From: Prevotella sp. oral taxon 376
GTDB lineage: Bacteria; Bacteroidota; Bacteroidia; Bacteroidales; Bacteroidaceae
Assembly: GCF_003043945.1 (NCBI RefSeq)
Contig: NZ_PYXG01000001.1
Coordinates: 1,283,501 to 1,347,500 of the forward strand
DNA length: 64,000 bases
Direction of reading: 5' to 3'
Shown: one piece after another, positions 34,065 through 42,338 of the stretch
Numbering within the stretch: position 1 is the first letter of the stretch
Layout of the letters: each line of letters begins with the position of its first letter
Made by a program: the position numbers and the translations under genes
Notes under the pieces: generated by a model
What the model saw: the letters and a program-made list of their open reading frames with translations, nothing else
Told to the model about the DNA's origin: nothing
Database searches by the model: none

Positions 34065-34664
34065 TTACTTCTTTAATTTCGTCATCGTGCCGCTGTAGCT
34101 GGCGGTGATGGTGTGCTCCTTACCGTCCTCGCCTTTTACGCGCCCGTTTTTCAGCACAATCTTCATTGTGCCCTCTACATCGCCAATCACGGTGAGCGTG
34201 CCACTTACGAACACGGGGTAAAAGTTTCCGTCTGGATGGGGGATATTGCTAGGACGACCTTCTGTGGTGAAAAGATTTTTGTTCTTCGACATAATGTAAC
34301 TTAGCAACCAATAGGGCCCGTCGCGTTCAGGTTCCTTTTTTGCTAAGTCGATGGCACTGCCGGTGATGTGGAGCATCTTGTTTACCCCCACAGTCAGGTA
34401 TTCTTCACCCTTGGCATCAAGATTGAGGAAAAGGTAGTAGTTGCCATAGCCTTTGTCGTCATATTCGGCAGATAGCACGGGCTTTTCTACACCGTCGAGG
34501 GTGACGGTGTTGGCCTTGAGCTCGGGTTCCGGGTCGGGCTTCGGGTCGTCGTTGTCACTCGAGCAGGCGGTGAACGCCATGCTCATCATCACTACTGTGG
34601 CAAGGGCGAAAGCTGCTTTCGCTACTGTTGCCGAAAACTGTTTTGTTGTCATGTTCTTTATCAT
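34065..34664 (-). CDS. Small lipoprotein of the surface cluster
   Basis: 199 residues from the ATG at 34664 (a second ATG at 34652 is possible). SPII signal ends MAFTACSSD. A short Asp/Pro linker (DNDDPKPDPEPE) is followed by one beta-rich domain (VTLDGVEKPVLSAEYDDKGY, GTLTVIGDVEGTMKIVLKNG). No family name can be given with confidence. It lies between the OmpA-like gene and the T9SS-like gene on the same strand. Confidence 0.7.
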   Translation of the reverse strand: MIKNMTTKQFSATVAKAAFALATVVMMSMAFTACSSDNDDPKPDPEPELKANTVTLDGVEKPVLSAEYDDKGYGNYYLFLNLDAKGEEYLTVGVNKMLHITGSAIDLAKKEPERDGPYWLLSYIMSKNKNLFTTEGRPSNIPHPDGNFYPVFVSGTLTVIGDVEGTMKIVLKNGRVKGEDGKEHTITASYSGTMTKLKK

Positions 34665-34687
34665 TTAAAGTGTTTTGGTTTTGTGTA

Positions 34688-35548
34688 TCATTTCACCACC
34701 TTGCGGCCATCTACGATATAGATGCCGGCGGGGAGGTTGTCGAGTGCACCGTTGAGGCGCATGCCGTCGAGGGTGTAGATGCCGCGCTTGCCCTGCGGTG
34801 TGTCAGCCGTTACGGAAGAGATGCCGGTGGGCGCATTGCCCGGAACGATTTCCACCTCGCTAGGGTAGGTATAGTTATCGGTGCCCAGCAGTTCGTAGCA
34901 GGTGCTGTTGCTTCGCTTACCGAACCTCACGCCGGCGGTGCTGATGTGGCAGTTTTTCAGCTCATAGGATTTGAGATAGGTGATACCGGACTCCTTCCAT
35001 CCCCAACCGCCCGTGGCGCCTTTTACCTTGAGCGTGGCGTTGTCTACCACGAGGTTGAGCGTCTCCGTATTGTCTCCGTTTTTATAGCCGGCGATGCTCC
35101 TTCTCTTTCCCTGCACGTCGAGCTTGCAGTCTTTGATGGTGAGCGTGCGGGGGGCTGCATAGTCATTCATATAGATGGCTACGTTATTCTCGCTACGCGC
35201 CGTGAGCGAGCCTTTGCCCGAAATCTCCACGTTTCCACCACGCCAGTAAAGAAAACTACCATTGGACTTCACGCTATTGCTGCCCTCGAGCACGATTTTC
35301 AGGTGGGCAATGCCCTCGCACGAGATGAAGTTGTCGGATACGTTCTCTGCTTGAACATTCTTCAGGGTAAGCGTGGTGGTGGCTTGGTTCCACGTTGCCG
35401 TGCCTCCGCCGAGCGGGATGGTGGCATCGGCGGTGTACCTGTTGCCGCAGAAGCGGAAATACTGCGCCTTTACCGGCGTTGCTGCCATGATGCCCATCAG
35501 GGCGATGGCGAATGATAGGATTGTTTGTCTTAATTTGTTGGTCCTCAT
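34688..35548 (-). CDS. Secreted beta-helix-like protein with Por-type C-terminal motif
   Basis: 286 residues with a signal peptide (1-28, ATPVKAQ). The middle has short repeating beta segments (TLTLKNVQAENVSDNFISCE, GGNVEISGKGSLTARSENNV, RTLTIKDCKLDVQGKRRSIA) consistent with a right-handed beta-helix. The last ~30 residues (KRGIYTLDGMRLNGALDNLP then AGIYIVDGRKVVK) resemble the C-terminal sorting segment common in Prevotella/Bacteroides secreted proteins. It may therefore be surface-delivered by type IX secretion if the host has it. Its leader resembles that of the gene at 30405. Confidence 0.7.
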   Translation of the reverse strand: MRTNKLRQTILSFAIALMGIMAATPVKAQYFRFCGNRYTADATIPLGGGTATWNQATTTLTLKNVQAENVSDNFISCEGIAHLKIVLEGSNSVKSNGSFLYWRGGNVEISGKGSLTARSENNVAIYMNDYAAPRTLTIKDCKLDVQGKRRSIAGYKNGDNTETLNLVVDNATLKVKGATGGWGWKESGITYLKSYELKNCHISTAGVRFGKRSNSTCYELLGTDNYTYPSEVEIVPGNAPTGISSVTADTPQGKRGIYTLDGMRLNGALDNLPAGIYIVDGRKVVK

Positions 35549-35612
35549 AATTACTGGTGCCCCCTTAGACCTCTCTTTGTGAGGAACGCCGTGTCGGGGA
35601 CTTGGGCGTTGG
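35549..35612 (-). promoter_or_regulatory. Conserved leader element B
   Basis: On the plus strand ggtgccccc, a ctctctttgtgagg block and aacgccgtgtcg ... gggcgtt are arranged as in the leader of the gene at 30405. The shared parts are in 5' UTR position and lie outside the coding regions. Confidence 0.55.
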
Positions 35613-35702
35613 ATTGTTATGATTTGTTCTTTGTCTTATCTTGTCCGGTTTTGCTTGACGGTGCGACTGAACAATGCGGAAAAGGAGAGTTGCCGCACCT
35701 TA

Positions 35703-35738
35703 TTATATATAGTCTTCGTCTTATATATAGTCTTCGTC
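35703..35738. repeat. 18-bp perfect tandem duplication
   Basis: TTATATATAGTCTTCGTC occurs twice in direct succession, the second copy touching the stop codon of the small minus-strand gene ending at 35737. A recent slippage event or a paired regulator site. Confidence 0.6.
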
Positions 35739-35997
35739 AGACGGCGAAGAACTTCACGATGCGCTGCCACAGCGTGCGCTTGGGCTTGCGGTCGGGAGGC
35801 TTGCGCCCCGTACCCTCGGGCGGAGGATTCTCGGGATGAGAGTTGCCCTCGGTTTTCACTCCGTGGCGCTCGAACTCAATGTCTATCATCTCGCGGATGG
35901 TGTCAAGGAGTTGCATTCGGTCTTCCGAGAACCGCTGTGCCTCATCGGACTTCCGCCGTCGTTCTTCTGATTGTATTTTTCTTTCTGTTTGGTTCAT
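35737..35997 (-). CDS. Small basic hypothetical protein
   Basis: 86 residues (MNQTERKIQSEERRRKSDEA ... KRTLWQRIVKFFAV). An acidic/basic helical first half, a Pro-rich linker (PENPPPEGTGRKPPDRKPKR) and a hydrophobic amphipathic C-terminal helix that could attach to a membrane. It is first of the minus-strand surface cluster, with a near-consensus TAATTTCG box about 22 nt upstream. Function unknown; could be a spurious frame, but codon use and position are gene-like. Confidence 0.5.
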   Translation of the reverse strand: MNQTERKIQSEERRRKSDEAQRFSEDRMQLLDTIREMIDIEFERHGVKTEGNSHPENPPPEGTGRKPPDRKPKRTLWQRIVKFFAV

Positions 35998-36049
35998 AGC
36001 TCATCTGTTTTTCTGTTGCGAAATTAAAGATGAAACGATGGGAGGGGAC

Positions 36050-36118
36050 TATGCTAATCGGACAAAAAACTATTCTAATCGGACATTCTGCACCTGCCCC
36101 AATTATTCTAATCGGACA
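36050..36118. repeat. Three CTAATCGGACA repeats between divergent genes
   Basis: TATGCTAATCGGACA at 36050, TATTCTAATCGGACA at 36071 and again at 36104. The spacings of 21 and 33 bp put all copies on about the same helix face. It lies between the minus-strand gene at 35997 and the plus-strand ATPase at 36359. Likely operator array. Confidence 0.6.
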
Positions 36119-36302
36119 TTTCAGGATTGTAACTCACTGATACTCATAAGAAACCCATGAATAGTTTTACATCTTTTAAGAGATGGGTACTTTGGGGCTC
36201 AGAGACAGGTCTTTTCGCATTTTATGATTGATTTAGGAGCAGAAGACAATGAGCCGATAAAAGAAATATTTGACGAATTATGGAAGTTTTCTCGGTATTG
36301 TA

Positions 36303-36333
36303 TTGCAGATTATGGAACTTTTCACTATCTTTG
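36303..36333 (+). promoter_or_regulatory. Promoter of the DUF4143 ATPase gene
   Basis: TTG at 36303-36305, a 20-bp spacer, TATCTTTG at 36326-36333. It lies inside the long open frame beginning at 36224 and thus points to the ATG at 36359 as the real start. Confidence 0.6.
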
Positions 36334-36358
36334 CAGGCAGTTAAAACATCATGATAAC

Positions 36359-37627
36359 ATGGATGCAAGAAGACTGATAACCATCTTTTCCGACCAAAAG
36401 GAAGAATTGCTGTCACACAACTTGTCGCTGCTGTGCGACAGGATGGAGGAAGGGCAGCTCTCGCCGTCGAGCAACCTTGCCCAGATTGTGATAGGTGTGC
36501 GGAGAAGCGGAAAATCCACTCTGTGCGAGAAGTTCATACGGCAGCAGGGAGTGGAATTTGCCTACGCCAACTTCGACGACGACCGACTGACAGGGCTGGA
36601 AACCGGAGATTTCGACCGCGTGCTCGATGCCTTGTATCAGCTATACGGCGATTTCAAGTATCTCTTCCTCGATGAGGTGCAGAACATCAAGAGCTGGCAG
36701 CTGTTTGTCAATCGGCTGCTTCGCCAGAAAGTGCACCTGTTCGTCACGGGATCCAACTCCAAGTTGCTGAGCAGCGAACTGACCACCCACCTGACGGGAC
36801 GGCACAACAAGGTGGAGCTCTATCCGTTCTCGTTTGCCGAATATGCCACGATGCACGGCGTGGAGCTTCGATCCCTCTCTACCAAGTTTAAGGCCCTGCG
36901 CAAAAAAGCCCTGCATGAATACCTGACGGACGGCGGTTTTCCCGAACTGCTGAACGAGCAGAACAAACGGGGATACATAGAGGCGCTGCTCAATTCCATC
37001 ATCAAGAACGACATTGCCCGGCGGTTCCGCCTGCGGCATGTGGAGGTGCTCCGGCGGATGGCAACCTACCTTGCCGACAATTTCTGTCAGGAGTTCGTAG
37101 CTACGGATCTTGCCCAGATGTTCGGTGTATCGAACCATACCATAGAAAACTACTATTCCTATCTGAAGGAAGCATTCCTGCTTCTGGGTGTTCCCAAGTT
37201 CTCCTACAAGAGCCGGGAACGCGTACGAAACGAAAAAGTGTATGTCGTGGACGTGGCTTTCGTGTCGGAGCGCAGCGGCACCTTCTCCACCGAGAACACG
37301 GGATGGCGGCTGGAGAATGTGGTCTATGTGGAACTGCTCCGCCGCTACCGCCCTGAATATGCCGACGTGTTCTACTACCGTGACAAGCAATGGGAGGTGG
37401 ACTTCGTCATCGCCAAGGGCGGCAAGGTAGAACAACTGGTGCAGGTATCCTACGACATCAGTGCAGAGAAGACCCTGAACCGTGAGATCAACGCCCTGCT
37501 GAAAGCCGCTACGAAATTCCACTGCGAGAACCTGCTTCTCATCAACTTCGACGAAGACCGTGAGGTAGAGAAGAACGGACATATCATCCGTATGGTTCCT
37601 GCCGCCGAATGGTTGACCCGACAATAA
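36359..37627 (+). CDS. AAA ATPase with DUF4143 C-terminal domain
   Basis: 422 residues from the ATG at 36359, chosen because the promoter (-7 at 36326-36333) is inside the longer frame. Walker A GVRRSGKST (Gly46-Thr54), Walker B YLFLDEVQNIKSW, sensor FVTGSNSKLL, then the ELYPFSFAEYA hallmark of AAA_14/DUF4143 proteins. The C-terminal ~170 residues include a winged-helix-like part (ATDLAQMFGVSNHTIENYYS) and a PD-(D/E)xK-like core (DVFYYRDKQWEVDFVI ... VQVSYD). These are widespread accessory ATPases of uncertain function, sometimes linked to mobile DNA. Monocistronic. Confidence 0.8.
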   Translation: MDARRLITIFSDQKEELLSHNLSLLCDRMEEGQLSPSSNLAQIVIGVRRSGKSTLCEKFIRQQGVEFAYANFDDDRLTGLETGDFDRVLDALYQLYGDFKYLFLDEVQNIKSWQLFVNRLLRQKVHLFVTGSNSKLLSSELTTHLTGRHNKVELYPFSFAEYATMHGVELRSLSTKFKALRKKALHEYLTDGGFPELLNEQNKRGYIEALLNSIIKNDIARRFRLRHVEVLRRMATYLADNFCQEFVATDLAQMFGVSNHTIENYYSYLKEAFLLLGVPKFSYKSRERVRNEKVYVVDVAFVSERSGTFSTENTGWRLENVVYVELLRRYRPEYADVFYYRDKQWEVDFVIAKGGKVEQLVQVSYDISAEKTLNREINALLKAATKFHCENLLLINFDEDREVEKNGHIIRMVPAAEWLTRQ

Positions 37628-37661
37628 ACACACTTATGAATAAATATAAAATGTTATACTT

Positions 37662-40523
37662 ATGCAGCACCACAAACGCGGTCTTAAAGCCTCCTTACAG
37701 CCTCTCTATGAGCCTTTTAGTGAAACGTGGGGTAAAAACCTCCGTTTGATTTTAAGCGCGTTAACGGCGTTTATTTCAGTTTGTTTTCTACTCGTTTCGT
37801 GCGGGAGAAAGCCTGTGTCATTCACCCCTGACGAACGCAAGGTGGCGGACAGCATCGTGCGCTCCACCCACGGCATCAATTCACTCGCCTCGCTGCAAAA
37901 GCGGTTGGAAAGCGAGGGCGACAGGCTCGGCAGCATCATCGCCCTGCGGGAATGGGGCAAGGCATTGCGCAACGAGAGCCGCTTCGAGGAAGCCCTGAAC
38001 GTACACAGCAAGGGACAGCAGCAGGCGGAAGCCATCGGCGATACGCTTGAGTGGGTGCAGGCGCTGAACAACATCGGCACCGACTACCGGCGGATGGGCG
38101 TGCTCGACGTGGCGCAGGAATATCATTACCGTGCATGGACGCTCAGCGAGGAATGCACCGACACCTCATTCACCGCCAGGAAAAACCGGGCAATATCACT
38201 CAATGGACTGGGCAATATCTACATGACACTGGGCAACTACGAGCGTGCCGACAGTGCGTTGCGCCTTGCATTGAAAGTCGAGCAGCAATTACACAGTACA
38301 TTGGGGCAAGCCATCAACTACGCTAACCTCGGCTCCATCTTCGAGCATCACGGAGAGATAGACTCGGCGTGGGTGTATTACCGCAAATCTATGGCGCGAA
38401 ACCAAGAGGCGGGCAGCACACTCGGCATATCGCTCTGCCACACTTATTTCGGTTCGCTCTACAAGAAGGCACGGCAATACGACAAGGCAACCGAGGAATA
38501 CGAAACCGCCTACCGCCTGATGAAAGCCTCAAAGGACGAATGGCATGCCCTGAATTCGCTCATTGCCCTTGCGGACATCTACCATACCACCGGCAACAAC
38601 GCAAAGGAGATGGAATATCTCGGCAAGGCGAAAGCGATAGCCGAACGCATCAAGTCGCCGGAGCATCTGACGGAAATCCATACCTTATATTACAAGCACT
38701 ATAAACGGACGGGCGACTACCGTACGGCCTTGTCCTCCTACGAGCAGGCTACCGTCCTGCAAGACAGTGTGCTGAACATGGAAAAGGTGAACCGCATCCA
38801 GAACACGAGCCTGAACATCGAGCGCAACCGGCAGGCGAGGGAGATGAACGAGGCACGGCACAAGCTGGAACAGGAACGGGCGACGCGCTATGTCGGCTTT
38901 GCTATTCTGGGAGCTGTGTTGCTCGCCTTGTCAGGAGTATTGGCAATCGTACTTTATACCAACCGATTGCGCCGCCGCAGCCACCTGGCATTGAAAAGAC
39001 TGTCGGCCTTGCGAGAAAACTTCTTTACCAACATCACCCACGAATTCCGTACACCGCTCACCGTGATACTCGGACTGAGTCACGACCTGCAAGATGCCGA
39101 AACGGAAGCGGTCAGGGAAAGCGCTCGGACTATCGAACGGCAGGGTAAGGGTCTGCTCACGCTCATCAACCAGCTTCTGGACATCTCGAAAATCAAATCT
39201 TCCGTGGGCAATCCCGATTGGTGCAACGGCAACATTACGGCTCATCTCACCATGATTATAGAGACCTACCGTGACTATGCCCGCAGCTGTAACATAGACC
39301 TGCACTTCCTTGCCAAAGAGGCGGTGGAGATGGACTTCGTACCCGACTATGTGAGCAAGGTAATGAACAACCTGCTCTCGAATGCCTTCAAGTTCACGCC
39401 TGAATATGGAAAGGTAAGCGTGTCGGTATGGCGCGAAAGCAATTGCCTTTTCTTGGATGTAGCCGATACGGGCGAGGGAATGGACAAGGAGACACTGTCT
39501 CATGTCTTCGAACCTTTCTATCAGGCAGAGACCGATGCGCGAAACATCGGTACGGGTGTGGGGCTGGCACTCGTCAAGCAGATTATCGACGCAGTGGAAG
39601 GCTCCATCACGGTAGAGAGCACGGTAGGAAAAGGCACGACATTCCATATCCATGTGCCGATTCACAATGACAGCAAGCGAAAGGTGGCCCATGAAATGAT
39701 TGACAGCACCCCGCTCCTGCCCGAAAACGAGGCAACGCCTGCCGATAGTGAGAGTGAGGACGGCCGGTGCCGTCTGCTTGTCATTGAGGATAATCGCGAC
39801 ATTGCCGCCTATATCGGTTCGCTCTTTGCCGACCGCTATGACGTTTCCTATGCTTCCAACGGTAAGGAAGGAATGGAGAAGGCGCTCGACCTGGTGCCCG
39901 ACCTCATCATCACCGATCTGATGATGCCCGGCATGGACGGTCTGGAAGTGTGCCGGCAAGTACGGGGAAACGAAATAATCAACCATATCCCTATCATCGT
40001 CGTTACGGCGAAGATCACGGAGGAAGAACGTATCAGGGGATTGGAGGCAGGGGCCGACGCCTATATTGCCAAGCCGTTCAACGCCGACGAGCTGCGCACA
40101 AGGGTGGAGAAGCTGCTCGACCGTCATCGCCTTCTGCGTGACAAGTTCAGCAATAGTACTGATACGGACAAGGAGCAGAAACTCACGGATGCAGAGCGAC
40201 GCTTCCTTGCCAAGGCGGTGGATTTCATCTATCAGCTCTTGGACAAACAGCACTTGGAGGTGAACACGCTGGCAGAGAAACTCTGCATGAGCCCACGACA
40301 GCTGCACCGTAAACTCGTTGCCATTACAGGCGACTCCCCCGCCTCATACATGCTGAAGATAAAGATGCAGAAGGCACGAAACCTGCTGGAAACCAAACCC
40401 GGACTTACGATTGAGGACATCGCCGATCGTTGCGGTTTCGAGCATACGCCCAATTTCTATAGTGCCTTCAAGAAGACGTACGGCGTCACGCCTATGGATT
40501 ATCGCAGGGGAATCGGCATTTGA
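37662..40523 (+). CDS. Hybrid two-component system protein (TPR sensor, kinase, receiver, AraC output)
   Basis: 953 residues in one chain. A hydrophobic, lipobox-like start (LLVSCG near 46) leads to a periplasmic TPR sensor (about 80-395), a membrane helix at about 410-435 (FAILGAVLLALSGVLAIVLY), HisKA with THEFRTPL (His460), HATPase_c (NNLLSNAFKF, DTGEGM, GTGVGLAL), a receiver with phospho-acceptor Asp752 in ITDLMMPG, and an AraC HTH at about 860-950 ending in YGVTPMDYRR. It senses an extracytoplasmic signal and directly activates transcription. No nearby target gene cluster is obvious; it may regulate the element or the surface cluster. Confidence 0.9.
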   Translation: MQHHKRGLKASLQPLYEPFSETWGKNLRLILSALTAFISVCFLLVSCGRKPVSFTPDERKVADSIVRSTHGINSLASLQKRLESEGDRLGSIIALREWGKALRNESRFEEALNVHSKGQQQAEAIGDTLEWVQALNNIGTDYRRMGVLDVAQEYHYRAWTLSEECTDTSFTARKNRAISLNGLGNIYMTLGNYERADSALRLALKVEQQLHSTLGQAINYANLGSIFEHHGEIDSAWVYYRKSMARNQEAGSTLGISLCHTYFGSLYKKARQYDKATEEYETAYRLMKASKDEWHALNSLIALADIYHTTGNNAKEMEYLGKAKAIAERIKSPEHLTEIHTLYYKHYKRTGDYRTALSSYEQATVLQDSVLNMEKVNRIQNTSLNIERNRQAREMNEARHKLEQERATRYVGFAILGAVLLALSGVLAIVLYTNRLRRRSHLALKRLSALRENFFTNITHEFRTPLTVILGLSHDLQDAETEAVRESARTIERQGKGLLTLINQLLDISKIKSSVGNPDWCNGNITAHLTMIIETYRDYARSCNIDLHFLAKEAVEMDFVPDYVSKVMNNLLSNAFKFTPEYGKVSVSVWRESNCLFLDVADTGEGMDKETLSHVFEPFYQAETDARNIGTGVGLALVKQIIDAVEGSITVESTVGKGTTFHIHVPIHNDSKRKVAHEMIDSTPLLPENEATPADSESEDGRCRLLVIEDNRDIAAYIGSLFADRYDVSYASNGKEGMEKALDLVPDLIITDLMMPGMDGLEVCRQVRGNEIINHIPIIVVTAKITEEERIRGLEAGADAYIAKPFNADELRTRVEKLLDRHRLLRDKFSNSTDTDKEQKLTDAERRFLAKAVDFIYQLLDKQHLEVNTLAEKLCMSPRQLHRKLVAITGDSPASYMLKIKMQKARNLLETKPGLTIEDIADRCGFEHTPNFYSAFKKTYGVTPMDYRRGIGI

Positions 40524-40734
40524 ACCCACATAAGTCGTAGATAACAGCATTTTACATTAATGTGAGTTCGACGAATTTATCGGTTGCTTCATCTTGTGCG
40601 AAACCGCTTTCATACCCCATAAACAGGGTGTGCTTATACCCCACTCGTGGTATGCATTTATAGAGCACTCGTGTGGTACAGCATCATCTCATTCACAAAC
40701 AAATACAATTCGTGTTACATTAAAAACGATTTCC

Positions 40735-40784
40735 TACCGAACGAACATGTTCACGCACATGTCCCGTTCGGTATTTTCTTTTTT
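40735..40784 (+). terminator. Terminator of the hybrid sensor gene
   Basis: TACCGAACG (40735-40743) pairs with CGTTCGGTA (40765-40773), with an inner ACATG/CATGT pairing, followed by TTTTCTTTTTTG. Confidence 0.75.
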
Positions 40785-40797
40785 GTAATGCCACTTC

Positions 40798-40870
40798 CAT
40801 CCATATCGAAGCCACAAGTACGCAGTTATCTCAAACCTCTAACATACACGGTTTCTTTGGTTTACTTTTG
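40798..40870 (+). promoter_or_regulatory. DUF3945-topB operon promoter with 22-bp motif
   Basis: Motif ending GAAGCCACAAGTACGCAGT at 40808-40826, then exactly 36 nt, then TACTTTTG at 40863-40870, 39 nt before the ATG at 40910. No good -33 box, consistent with activator dependence. Confidence 0.65.
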
Positions 40871-40909
40871 TCCGTGCACCGCTGTTGGTGCCATTAAATA
40901 CATTATAAT

Positions 40910-42304
40910 ATGGACGAAAAAATCAAAGACCAAGAAGTCCTTTTGGTCAAGGATCAGAAGGGCGAAAACCTCAAAGCCGTCACAGGAACAGACGAGAAAG
41001 GCGATCTGAAAACCGTTCCGCCCACCGCCGAGCATGAACAGAGCTTCCTGAAGTTCGACAAGCACGGCAATGCGCTGGAGGACTTTCTTTCCAACTTCAT
41101 GCGGCAGTTCAAGAACCCCACACCGCTGAACTTCTTCAAAGTTCCCTTTGAGAGTGCCGTTGCCAGTGCACGCGTACTCTCGGAGATGCTCAAAGCACCG
41201 GATGTCCCCTCCAATAAGGAGATGCTGGACTCTGCCCGTGTCAATCCTGCGGACTATGCAGGAGAGCAGAAACAGTCCTTCCAAGGCATTGACCCCGACA
41301 AGGTGAGATGGGAGCAGTTCGAGCAGATGGGCGTAAGCCGTGAGAGTCTGGAAAAAGGCAAGCATCTTGATGACCTGCTTCAATACCGCAAGACTCCGCT
41401 TGTTCCCATCAGCATTAAAATCGGCGAAGTCTCCCTCTACACCGATGCCCGTCTTTCTCTGAAAGCCTCCGGAGACGGTACGTTTATCCCCGTCGTCCAT
41501 GCCATCCGCAAGGAGCCGCAATTGGAGCGTGAGTTCTTCGGGCATACCTTCACCGACGAGGACAAGAAAGCCCTCAGAGAAACGGGCAACCTCGGTCGTA
41601 CCGTGGAGCTGACCTTCCCCGGCAAAGATGAGCCGACCCGCAGTTTCGTAAGCATTGACCGCTTGACGAACGACATCATCGCCCTGAGTGCTGACCGGGT
41701 ACGCATCCCCGATGAAATCAAGGGCGTGAAGCTTAGCGATGAGCAGAAAAAGGAACTCTCGGAAGGCAGAAGCATCTATGTGGAGGGCATGACCTCCAAA
41801 ACGGGCAAGCATTTCAATGCCAACCTCCAATTCAATGCCGACAAGCGGTCTATTGAATTTCGTTTCGGCTCTCCCAAGCAAGGACAACGCCAAAGACAAG
41901 CTCCCGAAGGACAGGAACAGTCAGAGCAGAAAGAACTGCGTGTCCCCAAGAAGATGCTGGGACGCGACATCTCTTTCGAAGAGCAAGCGAAGCTCAAAGC
42001 TGGCCAGACGGTCTATATGACCGGGCTTATCGACAAGAAAGGAGAGCCTTTCAATGCCTATGTGCGTCCGAACTTTGAGAAGAACAAGTTCGACTTCCTC
42101 AAATGGAATCCCGACAAGTCCCAAGCCAAAGAGGTAACTCCCGACAATGCTTCCCGCACGCAGGTCGCCGTCAATTCCGAAGGCAAGACCAACGAAGCTA
42201 CCAAGCATGTGAAGGAGCCGCTCAAGCAGGGACAGACAGAGCCTACCGCCCAGCAAGAGCAGAAGGAAGAAGAGAAGAAGCGTTCCAAGGGAATGAAAAT
42301 GTAA
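40910..42304 (+). CDS. DUF3945/DUF4099-type protein of conjugative elements
   Basis: 464 residues, soluble and highly charged. Two similar internal blocks (KEL.EGRSIYVEGMTSKTGK with FNANLQFNADKRSIEF, and AKLKAGQTVYMTGLIDKKGE with PFNAYVRPNFEKNKFDF) mark the repeated DUF3945 unit. The same unit recurs at the end of the downstream topoisomerase (GETGIIKGFTSKTGKSFEAS). A Gln/Lys/Glu-rich low-complexity tail follows. It is always found next to topB in these elements; a role as nucleic-acid-binding helper of TopB is plausible. First gene of the operon with topB, DUF1896 and the helicase. Confidence 0.75.
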   Translation: MDEKIKDQEVLLVKDQKGENLKAVTGTDEKGDLKTVPPTAEHEQSFLKFDKHGNALEDFLSNFMRQFKNPTPLNFFKVPFESAVASARVLSEMLKAPDVPSNKEMLDSARVNPADYAGEQKQSFQGIDPDKVRWEQFEQMGVSRESLEKGKHLDDLLQYRKTPLVPISIKIGEVSLYTDARLSLKASGDGTFIPVVHAIRKEPQLEREFFGHTFTDEDKKALRETGNLGRTVELTFPGKDEPTRSFVSIDRLTNDIIALSADRVRIPDEIKGVKLSDEQKKELSEGRSIYVEGMTSKTGKHFNANLQFNADKRSIEFRFGSPKQGQRQRQAPEGQEQSEQKELRVPKKMLGRDISFEEQAKLKAGQTVYMTGLIDKKGEPFNAYVRPNFEKNKFDFLKWNPDKSQAKEVTPDNASRTQVAVNSEGKTNEATKHVKEPLKQGQTEPTAQQEQKEEEKKRSKGMKM

Positions 42305-42338
42305 TCCGCCACCACTAATATCCAAAAAGTAAGAACAA

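Noticed and set aside
36224..36358. Longer start of the DUF4143 ATPase
   Set aside because: A consensus promoter at 36303-36333 lies inside it; the family-like N-terminus begins at 36359.
38931..40307. 458-codon minus-strand ORF
   Set aside because: A shadow of the hybrid two-component gene.
37662..40523. rteA/rteB tetracycline-response regulators
   Set aside because: One chain with TPR sensor and AraC output; RteA and RteB are separate proteins and RteB has a sigma-54-type output.
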